Shown here in pieces: positions 26,009 through 33,710 of a stretch of 37,139 nucleotides of DNA. The notes under the pieces are model-generated. The model was given only the letters and a program-made list of their open reading frames with translations. It did no database searches and was not told where the DNA came from. The stretch covers positions 227-37,365 of the forward strand of contig JAGNDO010000052.1 in assembly GCA_018003515.1 (NCBI GenBank). The letters run 5' to 3'. Made by a program: the position numbers and the translations under genes. The DNA is from Caldilineaceae bacterium. Its GTDB lineage: Bacteria; Chloroflexota; Anaerolineae; Caldilineales; Caldilineaceae. Numbering within the stretch: position 1 is the first letter of the stretch; the number at the start of each line of letters is the position of its first letter.

Positions 26009-28357
26009 CTACGCCCCATGCACCTGGGCCAACATCCCCGCCACCATCTCCGCCGGCGCGGCAGGCAGTTGATTCTCCTGGAACGACAAAATCCCCAACA
26101 GGGTCATGTCCATCAAAAAGCCCAGCATATCCATCCCAATAGACGGCTCCTCCCCCTCTTTCTCTATCTCTTTCTCTCTCCCACCCAGCAACCCACCGCC
26201 TTGGATCATCTGGAAGAAGGGGTCCACCACCTGTCGGCCCACGGGATCTGCCAGCCACTCCCGCAGGGTGGATTCGGCGTGGAGCAGGCTGGGCAGGGCC
26301 TGGGTGGAGGTCAGGATGACGGGAACCGTGGCCCGGATGTCCGTGGCCGAAGCCCCGATCAGGATGTCAAACTCGCCGTCCTCGGTGACCCAGGCGTGGT
26401 GGCCGGGGTGCCAGAAGGCGAAGGCCCGGAAGTCCAGATGTACGGAGACGGTCTGGGTCTCCCCTGGCTCCAGATCCACCTTGGCAAAGCCCTTCAACTC
26501 CTTGACCGGGCGCACCAGCCCAGCCACCCGGTCGTGGACATAGACCTGCACGGTCTCCCGCCCCGCCCGTTCGCCGGTGTTGGTCACATCCACGGAGACA
26601 GTGACGCCGTCCACGTCCCGGAACGTTTGCGCCGAGGCCTGGGGATGACTATACGCAAAAGTCGTGTAGCTCAGGCCGTGGCCGAAGGGGAACTGGACGG
26701 CCATCTGCTTGGCGTCGTAATAGCGATAGCCGATGTACAGCCCTTCGCCATAGCGCACCTGCCCGCCCTCGCCGGGGAAGTTGAGATAGGCCGGGGTGTC
26801 GGCCAGCTTGACCGGGAAGCTCTCGGCCAGCCGCCCCGCCGGATTGATGCGGCCATACAGAATATCGGCGATGGCCCCGCCCCCGGCTTGGCCCATCATC
26901 CACGCCTCCAAGACCGCGGCCGCGCCGTCGATCCAGTCGGCCACGGCCACGGGGGAGCCGTTGTTGAGGATCACCACGGTGTTGGGCTGCACCGCGGTGA
27001 CGGCCTTGATCAGGGCGATCTGCTGCTGGGTCAAGTCCATGTAGGCCCGGTCGTAGCCTTCGGACTCGATGAAGCCGGGCAGGGCCACGAAGAGCAGGGC
27101 CACCTCGGCCACCTGGGCCTGGGCCACGGCCTCTTGAATCAGATCCGGGCGCTGGCTGTCATCCGTAGGATAGCCCTCGGCATAGGTGAAGCGGGCGTAT
27201 TTGGCCCCTGCGGTCAGGGCGTCCCAGGGGTGACCGATCTTCGTGGGGTTGATGAAGGAGCTGCCGCCGCCTTGGAAATGGGCGTGTTTGGCCGAGCGAC
27301 CGATCACGGCAATGGACATGGGGGCCGAGTGAGATCCGCCCAGAGGCAGGATGCCGTCATTCTTGAGCAAAACCATGCCCTCGGCGGCCACCTTGCGGGC
27401 CAGGGCGTGATGGGCGGCGGCATCAAAGTCCATGCCCGCCGGGTTGGTGACTGGATCGTTCTTGGGGGTCTGGGCGGCCAACAACGCTACCCGCACCACG
27501 CGGCGCACAGCTTCATCCAACACGGCTTCATCCAGTTCGCCAGCGCTCACGGCGTCGATCACCGCCTGGGTGCGCCGGGGCTTGGGACCGGGCATCTCCA
27601 GATCCAGCCCACCTTCCAGCGAGGCCACCCGGTCATGCACCGCCCCCCAATCGGAGACGACCAAGCCCTCGAAGCCCCACTCGTCCTTCAACAGATCGAC
27701 CAACAACGCATAGCTTTCAGAACAGAAGACGCCGTTGATGCGGTTGTACGCACACATGATGGTCCACGGCTGGGCATTTTTCACCGCCGTCTCGAAAGCG
27801 GGCAGGTAGATCTCCCGCAGGGTGCGCTCGTCCATCTCCGCGGAGATGCTGAAACGCTGATATTCCTGGTTGTTGGCGGTGAAATGCTTGAGGGACGCGC
27901 CCACACCCTGGCTCTGAAGCCCGTTGATCCACGCCGCGGCCATCTGGCCGGAAAGATAGGGGTCTTCGGAGAAATATTCGAAGTTGCGGCCACACAGGGG
28001 GGTGCGCTTCATGTTGTTGCTGGGGCCAAGCAGCACATCCACGCCCAGGGTCACGCTCTCCTCGCCCAGGGCCACGCCCACCTGGCCCAGCAGATCCACA
28101 TCCCAGGTGGAGGCCAGACAGGCCGCGGTGGGGAAGGCCGTGGCCGGGAAGCTCTGGGCCGCCATGTCGTTGAGGTCCGCAATCCGCCGCACGCCGTGAG
28201 GGCCGTCGGAGACCAACATGCGGGGGATACCCAGGCGATCCACCGCGGGGGTGGTCCACGACGTCTCGCCGGTGACCAAGGCGGCTTTTTCGGCCAGGGT
28301 CATCTGTTGAATGAGGGCGGAAATGTCAGAATTGAGAGGTGATTTTGGGTTGGGCAT
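26009..28357 (-). CDS. bgl: GH3 family beta-glucosidase
   Basis: 782 residues from ATG 28357 with AAGGAG 8 bp upstream; the frame extends to 28498 but through repeat DNA. The (beta/alpha)8 domain starts ISALIQQMTLAEKAALVTG. It contains RNFEYFSEDPYLSG, KHFTANNQEYQR and the nucleophile in VVSDWGAVHD (Asp236). The alpha/beta sandwich holds GSSFINPT and the fibronectin-III-like domain SVDVTNTGERAGRETVQVYV. The C-terminal tail (LREWLADPVGR...MIQGGG...DMTLLGILSF) is typical of GH3 enzymes acting on beta-glucosides, with a local Glu/Lys-rich insert from CT-rich DNA. No signal peptide, so intracellular. Convergent with GH94 and probably serving the same disaccharide or oligosaccharide diet. Confidence 0.95.
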   Translation of the reverse strand: MPNPKSPLNSDISALIQQMTLAEKAALVTGETSWTTPAVDRLGIPRMLVSDGPHGVRRIADLNDMAAQSFPATAFPTAACLASTWDVDLLGQVGVALGEESVTLGVDVLLGPSNNMKRTPLCGRNFEYFSEDPYLSGQMAAAWINGLQSQGVGASLKHFTANNQEYQRFSISAEMDERTLREIYLPAFETAVKNAQPWTIMCAYNRINGVFCSESYALLVDLLKDEWGFEGLVVSDWGAVHDRVASLEGGLDLEMPGPKPRRTQAVIDAVSAGELDEAVLDEAVRRVVRVALLAAQTPKNDPVTNPAGMDFDAAAHHALARKVAAEGMVLLKNDGILPLGGSHSAPMSIAVIGRSAKHAHFQGGGSSFINPTKIGHPWDALTAGAKYARFTYAEGYPTDDSQRPDLIQEAVAQAQVAEVALLFVALPGFIESEGYDRAYMDLTQQQIALIKAVTAVQPNTVVILNNGSPVAVADWIDGAAAVLEAWMMGQAGGGAIADILYGRINPAGRLAESFPVKLADTPAYLNFPGEGGQVRYGEGLYIGYRYYDAKQMAVQFPFGHGLSYTTFAYSHPQASAQTFRDVDGVTVSVDVTNTGERAGRETVQVYVHDRVAGLVRPVKELKGFAKVDLEPGETQTVSVHLDFRAFAFWHPGHHAWVTEDGEFDILIGASATDIRATVPVILTSTQALPSLLHAESTLREWLADPVGRQVVDPFFQMIQGGGLLGGREKEIEKEGEEPSIGMDMLGFLMDMTLLGILSFQENQLPAAPAEMVAGMLAQVHGA

Positions 28358-28402
28358 GATAGGCTCCTTTGGGTAAGGGTGGGTTGATAACGATTTCCCA
28401 TT

Positions 28403-28431
28403 ATTATACGCCAGGATCGGGTTGGAGTTAA
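28403..28431 (-). promoter_or_regulatory. Promoter of the GH3 gene
   Basis: On the minus strand: -35 TTAACT (28431-28426), 17-bp spacer, perfect -10 TATAAT (28408-28403), about 45 bp before the start codon. The adjacent sequence gttatcaac may contribute, but no operator is clear. Confidence 0.7.
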
Positions 28432-28439
28432 AGTAAGCG

Positions 28440-28527
28440 TTCACCCCCTCGGCCCCCCGGCCCCCAATTCTGGGGGAGGTCGTGGACAGTTCCCCCAAAG
28501 TTGGGGGGTCAGGGGGGCGGGGGTGAA
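28440..28527. repeat. C/G-rich inverted repeat upstream of GH3
   Basis: Left arm 28440-28477 (starts ttcaccccctcggccccccg) pairs with right arm 28491-28527 (ends gcgggggtgaa), about 38 bp with few mismatches and a 13-bp loop. Similar C-rich hairpins are common dispersed elements in Chloroflexota and cyanobacteria. Confidence 0.88.
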
Positions 28528-28546
28528 TGTTTACGAGTTAAAAGTA

Positions 28547-28689
28547 GGGGTTTGGGCAGCCGCAACCCGTGCCCGGCAAATGGATCATCCTGCCGTCCTG
28601 CCGGGCATGGGAGCGGACGGCGATGCACGTAGTTTGCCTGCGGACACAATCCTGTGCGCCGTCCGCACCCATGCCCCTACCCAAACCCC
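28547..28689. repeat. Cloverleaf-like set of inverted repeats
   Basis: Outer stem ggggtttggg (28547-28556) with 28680-28689. Inside are two perfect hairpins: tgcccggca 28570-28578/28600-28608 and gcggacggcg 28613-28622/28647-28656. No gene lies in the 28358-28770 gap. Confidence 0.7.
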
Positions 28690-28700
28690 CACCCGTATCG

Positions 28701-28729
28701 TACACAAATCCATCGGTCTGTGCTACACT
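28701..28729 (+). promoter_or_regulatory. Possible promoter of the AlaX gene
   Basis: TACACA (28701-28706), 17-bp spacer, TACACT (28724-28729), 42 bp before the ATG. Four of six matches in the -35 box, so tentative. Confidence 0.35.
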
Positions 28730-28770
28730 TCTTCCATCAAAATCACCCGCCCACCCCACCAGGAGTCCAC

Positions 28771-29973
28771 ATGACCCACCATCTCTATTACGCCGACAGC
28801 TACACCACCGAATTTGACGCCCAGATCCTCGCCATCACCACCGTGGACGGCCACCCCGCCGCCCTCCTGGACCGCAGCTATTTCTACCCCACCTCTGGCG
28901 GGCAGCAGCACGACACGGGCACGCTCAACGGCGTGGACGTGGTGGATGTGCAGGCGAACAAAGATGGCGAAATCCTGCACATCTTGGCCGCCCCCCTCTC
29001 CCCCAGCCCGGCTCACGGCCTCATCGACTGGCCCCGCCGGATCGACCACATGCAGCAGCACACGGGCCAGCACCTGCTCTCCGCCGCCTTCACCCTGCGC
29101 CACAACATGGAGACCGTCTCCGTCCACTTCGGCGCGGAGGTCTGCATGTTGGAGCTGGACACGGACTCGATCAGCGACGCCCAGATAGCCGAGATCGAAG
29201 CAGCCGTCAACTATCTGGTCTTGAGCCAACTCCCCGTCACCGCCTACGAAGTGGACGAGTCCCGCATCGCCCAGATCCCCCTGCGCCGCCCGCCCAAGGT
29301 CAGCGGGTCCATCCGCATCGTGGAAATCCAAGACTTCGACTGGTCCGCGTGCGGCGGCACCCATGTGCGCAACACCGGGGAGATCGGCCCCATCAAACTC
29401 CTGCGATCCGAGCGTATCCGCGGCCACAGCCGGGTGCATTTCCTCTGCGGCAACAGGGCCTTGGCCGACTACGCAACCAAGCACAACCTCCTCACCGCCA
29501 CGGCCAACCTCCTGGACACCCGGCCCGAAGAGGTGCCGGATCTGGTAGTGAAGCAGCTTGCTCGGTTAAAAGAAGTGGAGCGTCTCGTGCGCGACCTGCA
29601 AGCATCCCAGGTGACCTATTTGGCCCAGGAGCTGTTGGTCGTTGCGTCGTGGGAAAATGGCCTGCGCACCGTCATCCACCGCAGCCCGGACCTGGATCCA
29701 GCCGGACTCAAAGCCCTGGCCCAGGCCCTGACCCAAACCCCGGGCACCCTCGCCCTCCTGGCCTGTGAAGCCAACGGCAAAGCCACCGTCCTCTTCGCCC
29801 GCTCCCCCGAATTGACCGATCCCAAGCTCCACATGGGCACCCTCCTGCGCACCACCCTCACCCACTTCAACGGCTCCGGCGGCGGCCGCCCCGACATGGC
29901 CCAAGGCGGCGGCGTGGACCCGGAGAAGTTGGACGAGGTGCTGGCGTTTGCGGGGGGGATGTTGATTGGTTGA
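28771..29973 (+). CDS. alaX: Alanyl-tRNA editing protein AlaX with DHHA1 domain
   Basis: 400 residues from ATG 28771 with CAGGAG 6 bp upstream. It hydrolyses mischarged Ser- or Gly-tRNA(Ala) in trans. The N-terminal part (YFYPTSGGQQHDTG) is the AlaRS editing beta-barrel. Zinc ligands are HTGQH (His97, His101) and CGGTH (Cys194, His198), followed by VRNTGEIGPIKLLRSERIRGHSRVHFLCG. Unlike the short AlaX-S, it keeps a coiled-coil (KQLARLKEVERLVRDLQ) and a DHHA1 domain ending GGGRPDMAQGGGVDPEKLDEVL. The last codons (MLIG, stop) are part of a ttgattgg repeat. It is a stand-alone gene without translation neighbours. Confidence 0.95.
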   Translation: MTHHLYYADSYTTEFDAQILAITTVDGHPAALLDRSYFYPTSGGQQHDTGTLNGVDVVDVQANKDGEILHILAAPLSPSPAHGLIDWPRRIDHMQQHTGQHLLSAAFTLRHNMETVSVHFGAEVCMLELDTDSISDAQIAEIEAAVNYLVLSQLPVTAYEVDESRIAQIPLRRPPKVSGSIRIVEIQDFDWSACGGTHVRNTGEIGPIKLLRSERIRGHSRVHFLCGNRALADYATKHNLLTATANLLDTRPEEVPDLVVKQLARLKEVERLVRDLQASQVTYLAQELLVVASWENGLRTVIHRSPDLDPAGLKALAQALTQTPGTLALLACEANGKATVLFARSPELTDPKLHMGTLLRTTLTHFNGSGGGRPDMAQGGGVDPEKLDEVLAFAGGMLIG

Positions 29974-30031
29974 TTGGTTGATTGGCGCTGGACAGCCCAA
30001 TCTCCCAATCCCCAATCCCCAATCCCCAATC
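29961..30031. repeat. Octamer and heptamer arrays between alaX and GNAT
   Basis: Three ttgattgg units (29961-29985) overlap the alaX stop codon. Then five CCCAATC heptamers (29996-30031, one with an extra T) precede the GNAT gene. The two halves are roughly complementary and could form a hairpin. Confidence 0.85.
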
Positions 30032-30047
30032 AACCAATCCAACCACC

Positions 30048-30797
30048 ATGATCCAAACCATCGAAGAAACCGCCTTCCGTGCCGTGCCCGCGGCCATCTG
30101 CCTGCATTTTGATGGCTGGCGGCTGCGCTTCAACCATGCCGTCACCCGACGGGCCAACTCCGTGTGGCCCAACGCTGACTTTGGTCGCCATTCCCTGGCC
30201 GAAAAGCTGGACGCGGTGGAAACCTTCTACCGGAACCACGGCACCACCCCCCGCTTCCAGATCACCTCGGCGGCCTTGCCCGTGGGTCTGGACGACTTTC
30301 TCGCCAATTGTGGCTATGCGAAGTCACAGATCAACGACGTACAGATCGCTGACACCTCCCAGGTCATCCAGGCCAGTCGCGCCGCGCCGGCCTTGCCCGT
30401 CACCCTCACCCCGTCGTGGACCCCCGCTTGGCTGGACACCTATTGCGCCATCGAGCATGTGGCCGCCCACCGTCGCCCCCTCTACGACGCCATGTGGGGG
30501 CGGGTGCGGGCGGCAAAAGCCTTTGGGCTGGTCGTCCTTGACGGTCAACCCGCCGCTGTGGGCCTCTGCGTGGCAGATGGGGAGTGGGCCGGGCTGTTCA
30601 ACATCGCCACCCACCCGGACTTTCGACGGCGGGGCGCGGCGATAGCGTTGATCCACGCGTTGGTCAGTTGGGCGGGGGCGCGGGGCGCGGCCCATCTCTA
30701 TCTGCAAGTGCGATCTCAAAACGAACCGGCCCTGGCGCTGTATGGGCGGCTGGGGTTCAGCACCTTGTATCAGTATCACTATCGAGAGCTGGCGTAG
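30048..30797 (+). CDS. GNAT-family N-acetyltransferase
   Basis: 249 residues from ATG 30048; no clear ribosome site because the upstream DNA is the CCCAATC array, so the start is less sure. The C-terminal GNAT fold has the acetyl-CoA motif A, GLFNIATHPDFRRRGAAIALIHAL, then LYLQVRSQNEPALALYGRLGFSTLYQYHYREL, the usual motif B ending. The N-terminal half (FDGWRLRFNHAVTRRANSVWP) is a GNAT-like domain seen in many two-domain acetyltransferases of this type. Substrate unknown. Its TAG stop codon lies in the left arm of a 23-bp inverted repeat. Confidence 0.92.
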   Translation: MIQTIEETAFRAVPAAICLHFDGWRLRFNHAVTRRANSVWPNADFGRHSLAEKLDAVETFYRNHGTTPRFQITSAALPVGLDDFLANCGYAKSQINDVQIADTSQVIQASRAAPALPVTLTPSWTPAWLDTYCAIEHVAAHRRPLYDAMWGRVRAAKAFGLVVLDGQPAAVGLCVADGEWAGLFNIATHPDFRRRGAAIALIHALVSWAGARGAAHLYLQVRSQNEPALALYGRLGFSTLYQYHYRELA

Positions 30798-30856
30798 GTG
30801 CGGTTTTTAACCGCACGAATGGGTCAACCAGCCGTGCGGTTAAAAACCGCACCTAC
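30794..30856. repeat. Double palindrome with perfect 23-bp arms
   Basis: Arms 30794-30816 and 30834-30856 are perfect inverted complements across a 17-bp spacer. Each arm is also a hairpin (gtgcggtt-ttt-aaccgcac). It lies between convergent GNAT and beta-lactamase-like genes and could stop both transcripts. Confidence 0.95.
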
Positions 30857-30862
30857 ACCGAG

Positions 30863-30889
30863 CCGTTCGCACCAGGGGGTGCGAACTCC
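30863..30889 (+). repeat. 28-bp palindromic dispersed repeat, copy 3
   Basis: ccgttcgcacc-aggg-ggtgcgaactcc, identical over 27 bp to 7086-7112. It follows the double palindrome by 6 bp. Confidence 0.92.
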
Positions 30890-30897
30890 ACCGGGGT

Positions 30898-31734
30898 TTA
30901 CCACACTGTCCGCCCGGCTTGGTTGGAGCGGTCCAGCGTATCCATGCCGGCGTGGGCCAGGCGGAACAGATCGACCAGGACGCGGCTGAGGTCGGGGTCG
31001 GGGAGGGGGGCGTATTTGGTCATGGCGGCGATGATGTAGGGGCGGCGGGGGAGGTGGACGAGGCCGATGTCGCAGGCGGCGGCGGCTACGGAGCCGGGTT
31101 TGTGGGCCACGGGGAGGTCGTCGGGCAGGGCTTGGTTGAGGTAGCCGCTTTTGGGTTTGGCCAGGATGCGCAGAGTTTCCGCGCCCACCCAGGCGGAGGG
31201 CTGTCCGGCGTGGAGGCGAGCCAGGGTTTGGGCCATCTCGTTGGGGGTGGAGACGTTTTCCAGATCCCGCACCGCGGCCAGGTTGTCCATCATCTTGCGG
31301 CGCAGGTGGGTGTGGGTGAGGCCGAAGCCGCGGATCAGGTCGTTGACCCGATCCATGCCGACGAGATCCATGCACAGGTTGGTGGCCGTGTTGTCCGAGG
31401 CGATGATCATGAGGATGGCCACGTCCCGAACGGTGAGGGTGGGGGCGTCTTCCAGGTAGGCCAGGACGCCGCTGCCGAAGACCAGGTGGGCCGGGTCAAC
31501 GGTGATTGGCGCGGCCAGGTCGATCTCTCCGGTCTCCGCCTGGGCCAGGAGGGCGGCCAGGATCTGGATTTTGATGCTGGAGGCCGTGGGGAAGGTCTCG
31601 TCCCCATTGACGGCCAGGGTGTGACCGGTGGTGATGTCGATCAAAGAGATCCCAGCGATGCCGGGCAGGTTGTCGACGCCCCCCCGGATCTGAACCTCAA
31701 ATTTCCGCCAAAACGAGACTTCGTCCTTTATCAT
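30898..31734 (-). CDS. Class A beta-lactamase-like serine hydrolase
   Basis: 278 residues from ATG 31734 with AAGGAG 7 bp upstream. Penicillin-recognising fold: SSIK (Ser52, Lys55), SDN (113-115), and KPGS at 212 where most beta-lactamases have KTG. The omega-loop Glu of true class A enzymes is not evident (region reads NLAAVRDLENVSTPNEMA). There is no signal peptide, which is unusual for a beta-lactamase. It is therefore better called a beta-lactamase-related hydrolase, possibly an amidase or esterase; resistance should not be assumed. Convergent with the GNAT gene and divergent from the SDR gene. Confidence 0.88.
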   Translation of the reverse strand: MIKDEVSFWRKFEVQIRGGVDNLPGIAGISLIDITTGHTLAVNGDETFPTASSIKIQILAALLAQAETGEIDLAAPITVDPAHLVFGSGVLAYLEDAPTLTVRDVAILMIIASDNTATNLCMDLVGMDRVNDLIRGFGLTHTHLRRKMMDNLAAVRDLENVSTPNEMAQTLARLHAGQPSAWVGAETLRILAKPKSGYLNQALPDDLPVAHKPGSVAAAACDIGLVHLPRRPYIIAAMTKYAPLPDPDLSRVLVDLFRLAHAGMDTLDRSNQAGRTVW

Positions 31735-31866
31735 CCCTTCGCTCCTTTTTTCCTAAAATTCAACCCCCAATTGGAACCCGGTTGACTTCTTTGCCGTGGC
31801 ATGAAGCGTACACTGAGTTGTTGCAAGATGCCAACTACAACGATTCATCGAACAGAGGAGCAGGAT

Positions 31867-32715
31867 ATGCAGGGCAAAGTGTGTATTGTGACCGGGGCAA
31901 CAGCCGGGATTGGGGAAGTGACGGCGCTGGAATTGGCCCGCATGGGGGCGACGGTGGTGGTGATCAGCCGCAGCGAGGCCAAATGCCGGGCCACGGTGGA
32001 CCGCATTCGGGCGGAGACGGGGAACGGGGGCGTGGATTTTTTGGTGGCGGACATGGCGTCCCAGGCGGCGGTGCGGGGGGTGGCGGCGGCCTTTCGGGCC
32101 AAGTATGAGCGGCTGGATGTGCTGGTGAACAACGCGGGGATGTATTTTGCCGGGCGCACGGAGAGCGTGGACGGCATCGAGCAGACTTGGGCGTTGAATC
32201 ATCTGGGCTATTTCCTGTTGACGGAGCTGTTGCGGGACATGTTGATCGCCAGTGCGCCGGCCCGGATTGTCAGCGTGTCGTCCGGGGCGCACATGGGGGG
32301 GAAGATCAATTTTGAGGATGTGGAGGGCAAGGTCAAATACAGGGGGATGGGGGCGTACAGCCAGTCCAAATTGGCCAATATCCTCTTCACGGTGGAGTTG
32401 GCCCGGCAGCTTGAGGGGACCGGGGTGACGGCCAACAGCCTGCATCCGGGCTTTGTGGCCAGCAATTTTGCCAAGAACAACATGACCGGGGTGCGCAGTC
32501 TGCTGCTCCCGGTCTTTGCCCTTTTGCAACTGTTCACCGCCATCTCGCCAGAGAAGGGGGCGCAGACCCCCATCTTCCTGGCTTCATCCCCGGCGGTGGA
32601 GGGGGTGACGGGCAAGTATTATGCCAAATCCAAGGCGGTGACGCCGTCCAAGGCGGCCCAGAATATGGGCGCGGCCCGCAGGTTGTGGGCGATGAGCGAG
32701 AGCATGGTGGGGTAG
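31867..32715 (+). CDS. Short-chain dehydrogenase/reductase (retinol-dehydrogenase-like)
   Basis: 282 residues from ATG 31867 with GAGGAGCAG upstream; an earlier in-frame ATG at 31801 lacks such a site. Classical SDR: cofactor loop TGATAGIGE (9-17), VISRSEAKC consistent with NADP(H) preference, VLVNNAGMYFAG, catalytic Ser in IVSVSSGAH, and Tyr/Lys in YSQSKLAN, followed by LHPGFVASNF. The pattern matches the retinol dehydrogenase/WW-domain-oxidoreductase group; the real substrate in bacteria is unknown. The C-terminal GVTGKYYAKSKAVTPSKAA is common in this branch. Single gene, divergent from the beta-lactamase-like gene. Confidence 0.93.
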   Translation: MQGKVCIVTGATAGIGEVTALELARMGATVVVISRSEAKCRATVDRIRAETGNGGVDFLVADMASQAAVRGVAAAFRAKYERLDVLVNNAGMYFAGRTESVDGIEQTWALNHLGYFLLTELLRDMLIASAPARIVSVSSGAHMGGKINFEDVEGKVKYRGMGAYSQSKLANILFTVELARQLEGTGVTANSLHPGFVASNFAKNNMTGVRSLLLPVFALLQLFTAISPEKGAQTPIFLASSPAVEGVTGKYYAKSKAVTPSKAAQNMGAARRLWAMSESMVG

Positions 32716-32744
32716 GGTGCGAGGGGCGTTGGATACACTTTGGC

Positions 32745-32806
32745 ATTCCGGGAAAGGGCCGGGCGATCTTGGGTCGAGTGAGTAATCGTGGCCCATTCCC
32801 GGAATG
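32745..32806 (+). repeat. 62-bp dispersed hairpin element, copy 3
   Basis: Same 62-bp length and near-identical ends as 6609-6670; the first 28 bp differ at only three sites. The centre differs. Confidence 0.9.
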
Positions 32807-32884
32807 GTCGAGATCCCCAGGGGCGAGGGGCGAATTGCGGGGGGCGAGGCGTCGCGTGTACAATAGGTTTCCGCAGTCCCACTC

Positions 32885-32916
32885 AATCCAAAATCCAAAA
32901 TCGGAAATCGGAAATC
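32885..32916. repeat. AATCCAA/AATCGGA-type short tandem repeat
   Basis: aatccaaaatccaaaatc then cggaaatcggaaatc, ending 3 bp before the PPOX gene start. It is the complement of the type of run at 15790-15823. It leaves the next gene without a visible ribosome site. Confidence 0.75.
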
Positions 32917-32919
32917 TCT

Positions 32920-33564
32920 ATGACTGAATACGCCAAGACCGACATCAACCAGGTACGCCGTCTGCCCAAGCGGGCGGACTATGACCGGGAGACCGTGCAA
33001 GCCATTGTAGACGCCAGCGCCATCTGCCACGTGGGTTTTGTGGTGGAGGGCCGCCCCTTTGTGGTCCCCACCATCCACGCCCGCATTGGGGAGGTGGTCT
33101 ACTTCCACGGCGCGCCGGCCAGCCGCATGCTCAAGACCATCCGGGACGGGGCGAGCCTCTGCATCACCGTCACCCACCTGGACGGGTTGGTGCTGGCCCG
33201 GTCGGCCTTCCACCACTCCATGAACTATCGCTCGGCCATGCTCTTTGGCATAGGCCGCCTGGTGGACGACGAGACCGAGAAGTGGGACGCCCTCCACGCC
33301 ATCACCGAGGCGGTCATGCCCGGTCGCTGGGAGGATGCCCGGCAGCCCAACCCCAAGGAGATGGCCGCCACCTTGGTGGTGGCCATGCCCATCGAGTACG
33401 CCTCGGCCAAGGTGCGCACGGGTCCGCCTGGGGACGACGAGGAGGACTACGCCCTGCCCGTGTGGGCCGGGGTGCTGCCCTTGGCGCTGACCCCCCAGGC
33501 CCCCATTGACGATCCCCTTCTCTCACCGGGGATCCCGGTGCCCGCGTACATCCTCAACTTCTGA
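32920..33564 (+). CDS. Pyridoxamine-5'-phosphate-oxidase-related FMN-binding protein
   Basis: 214 residues from ATG 32920 (MTEYAKTDINQVRRLPKRADYD), the usual family start; longer frames read repeat DNA. Split-barrel flavin fold of the Pyridox_ox_2/NimA-like group: AICHVGFVVEGRPFVVPTIHARIGEVVYFHGAPASRML, then CITVTHLDGLVLARSAFHHSMNYRSAMLFG and EYASAKVRTGPPGDDEEDY, where KxRTGPP is a family mark. Some relatives reduce 5-nitroimidazoles; most have unknown substrates. No ribosome site is obvious because short repeats abut the start. It is followed by a palindromic element and a strong terminator. Confidence 0.93.
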   Translation: MTEYAKTDINQVRRLPKRADYDRETVQAIVDASAICHVGFVVEGRPFVVPTIHARIGEVVYFHGAPASRMLKTIRDGASLCITVTHLDGLVLARSAFHHSMNYRSAMLFGIGRLVDDETEKWDALHAITEAVMPGRWEDARQPNPKEMAATLVVAMPIEYASAKVRTGPPGDDEEDYALPVWAGVLPLALTPQAPIDDPLLSPGIPVPAYILNF

Positions 33565-33573
33565 ACCGCTCCT

Positions 33574-33667
33574 CGCTCCCACGCTCCGCGTGGGAGCGTT
33601 TTGTCGGCGCTCTGCGCCGAGTGGCGCAGGAGCGCCGGTATGCGTTCCCACGCGGAGCGTGGGAACG
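33574..33667. repeat. Large inverted repeat with palindromic arms
   Basis: Arms cgctcccacgc-tcc-gcgtgggagcg (33574-33598) and its near complement (33643-33667, 23 of 25 bp). Each is a hairpin. Between them lie tcggcgc-tct-gcgccga (33604-33620) and a second small hairpin, giving a cloverleaf-like fold. Such elements recur in many environmental bacterial genomes. Confidence 0.88.
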
Positions 33668-33710
33668 AGTTCGAGAATCCACACCAATCCACACGAATCT
33701 TTCCTGTTTT

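Noticed and set aside
25844-28342. 832-codon plus-strand frame opposite GH3
   Set aside because: Codon-bias shadow; the minus frame has complete GH3 motifs, promoter, ribosome site and terminator.
30898-31734. Antibiotic-resistance beta-lactamase
   Set aside because: No signal peptide, KPG instead of KTG and no clear catalytic Glu; called only beta-lactamase-related.
31782-31828. Promoter for the SDR gene (TTGACT ... TACACT)
   Set aside because: The spacer is about 21 bp, too long for a standard sigma70 promoter, and no MerR-type regulator is nearby.
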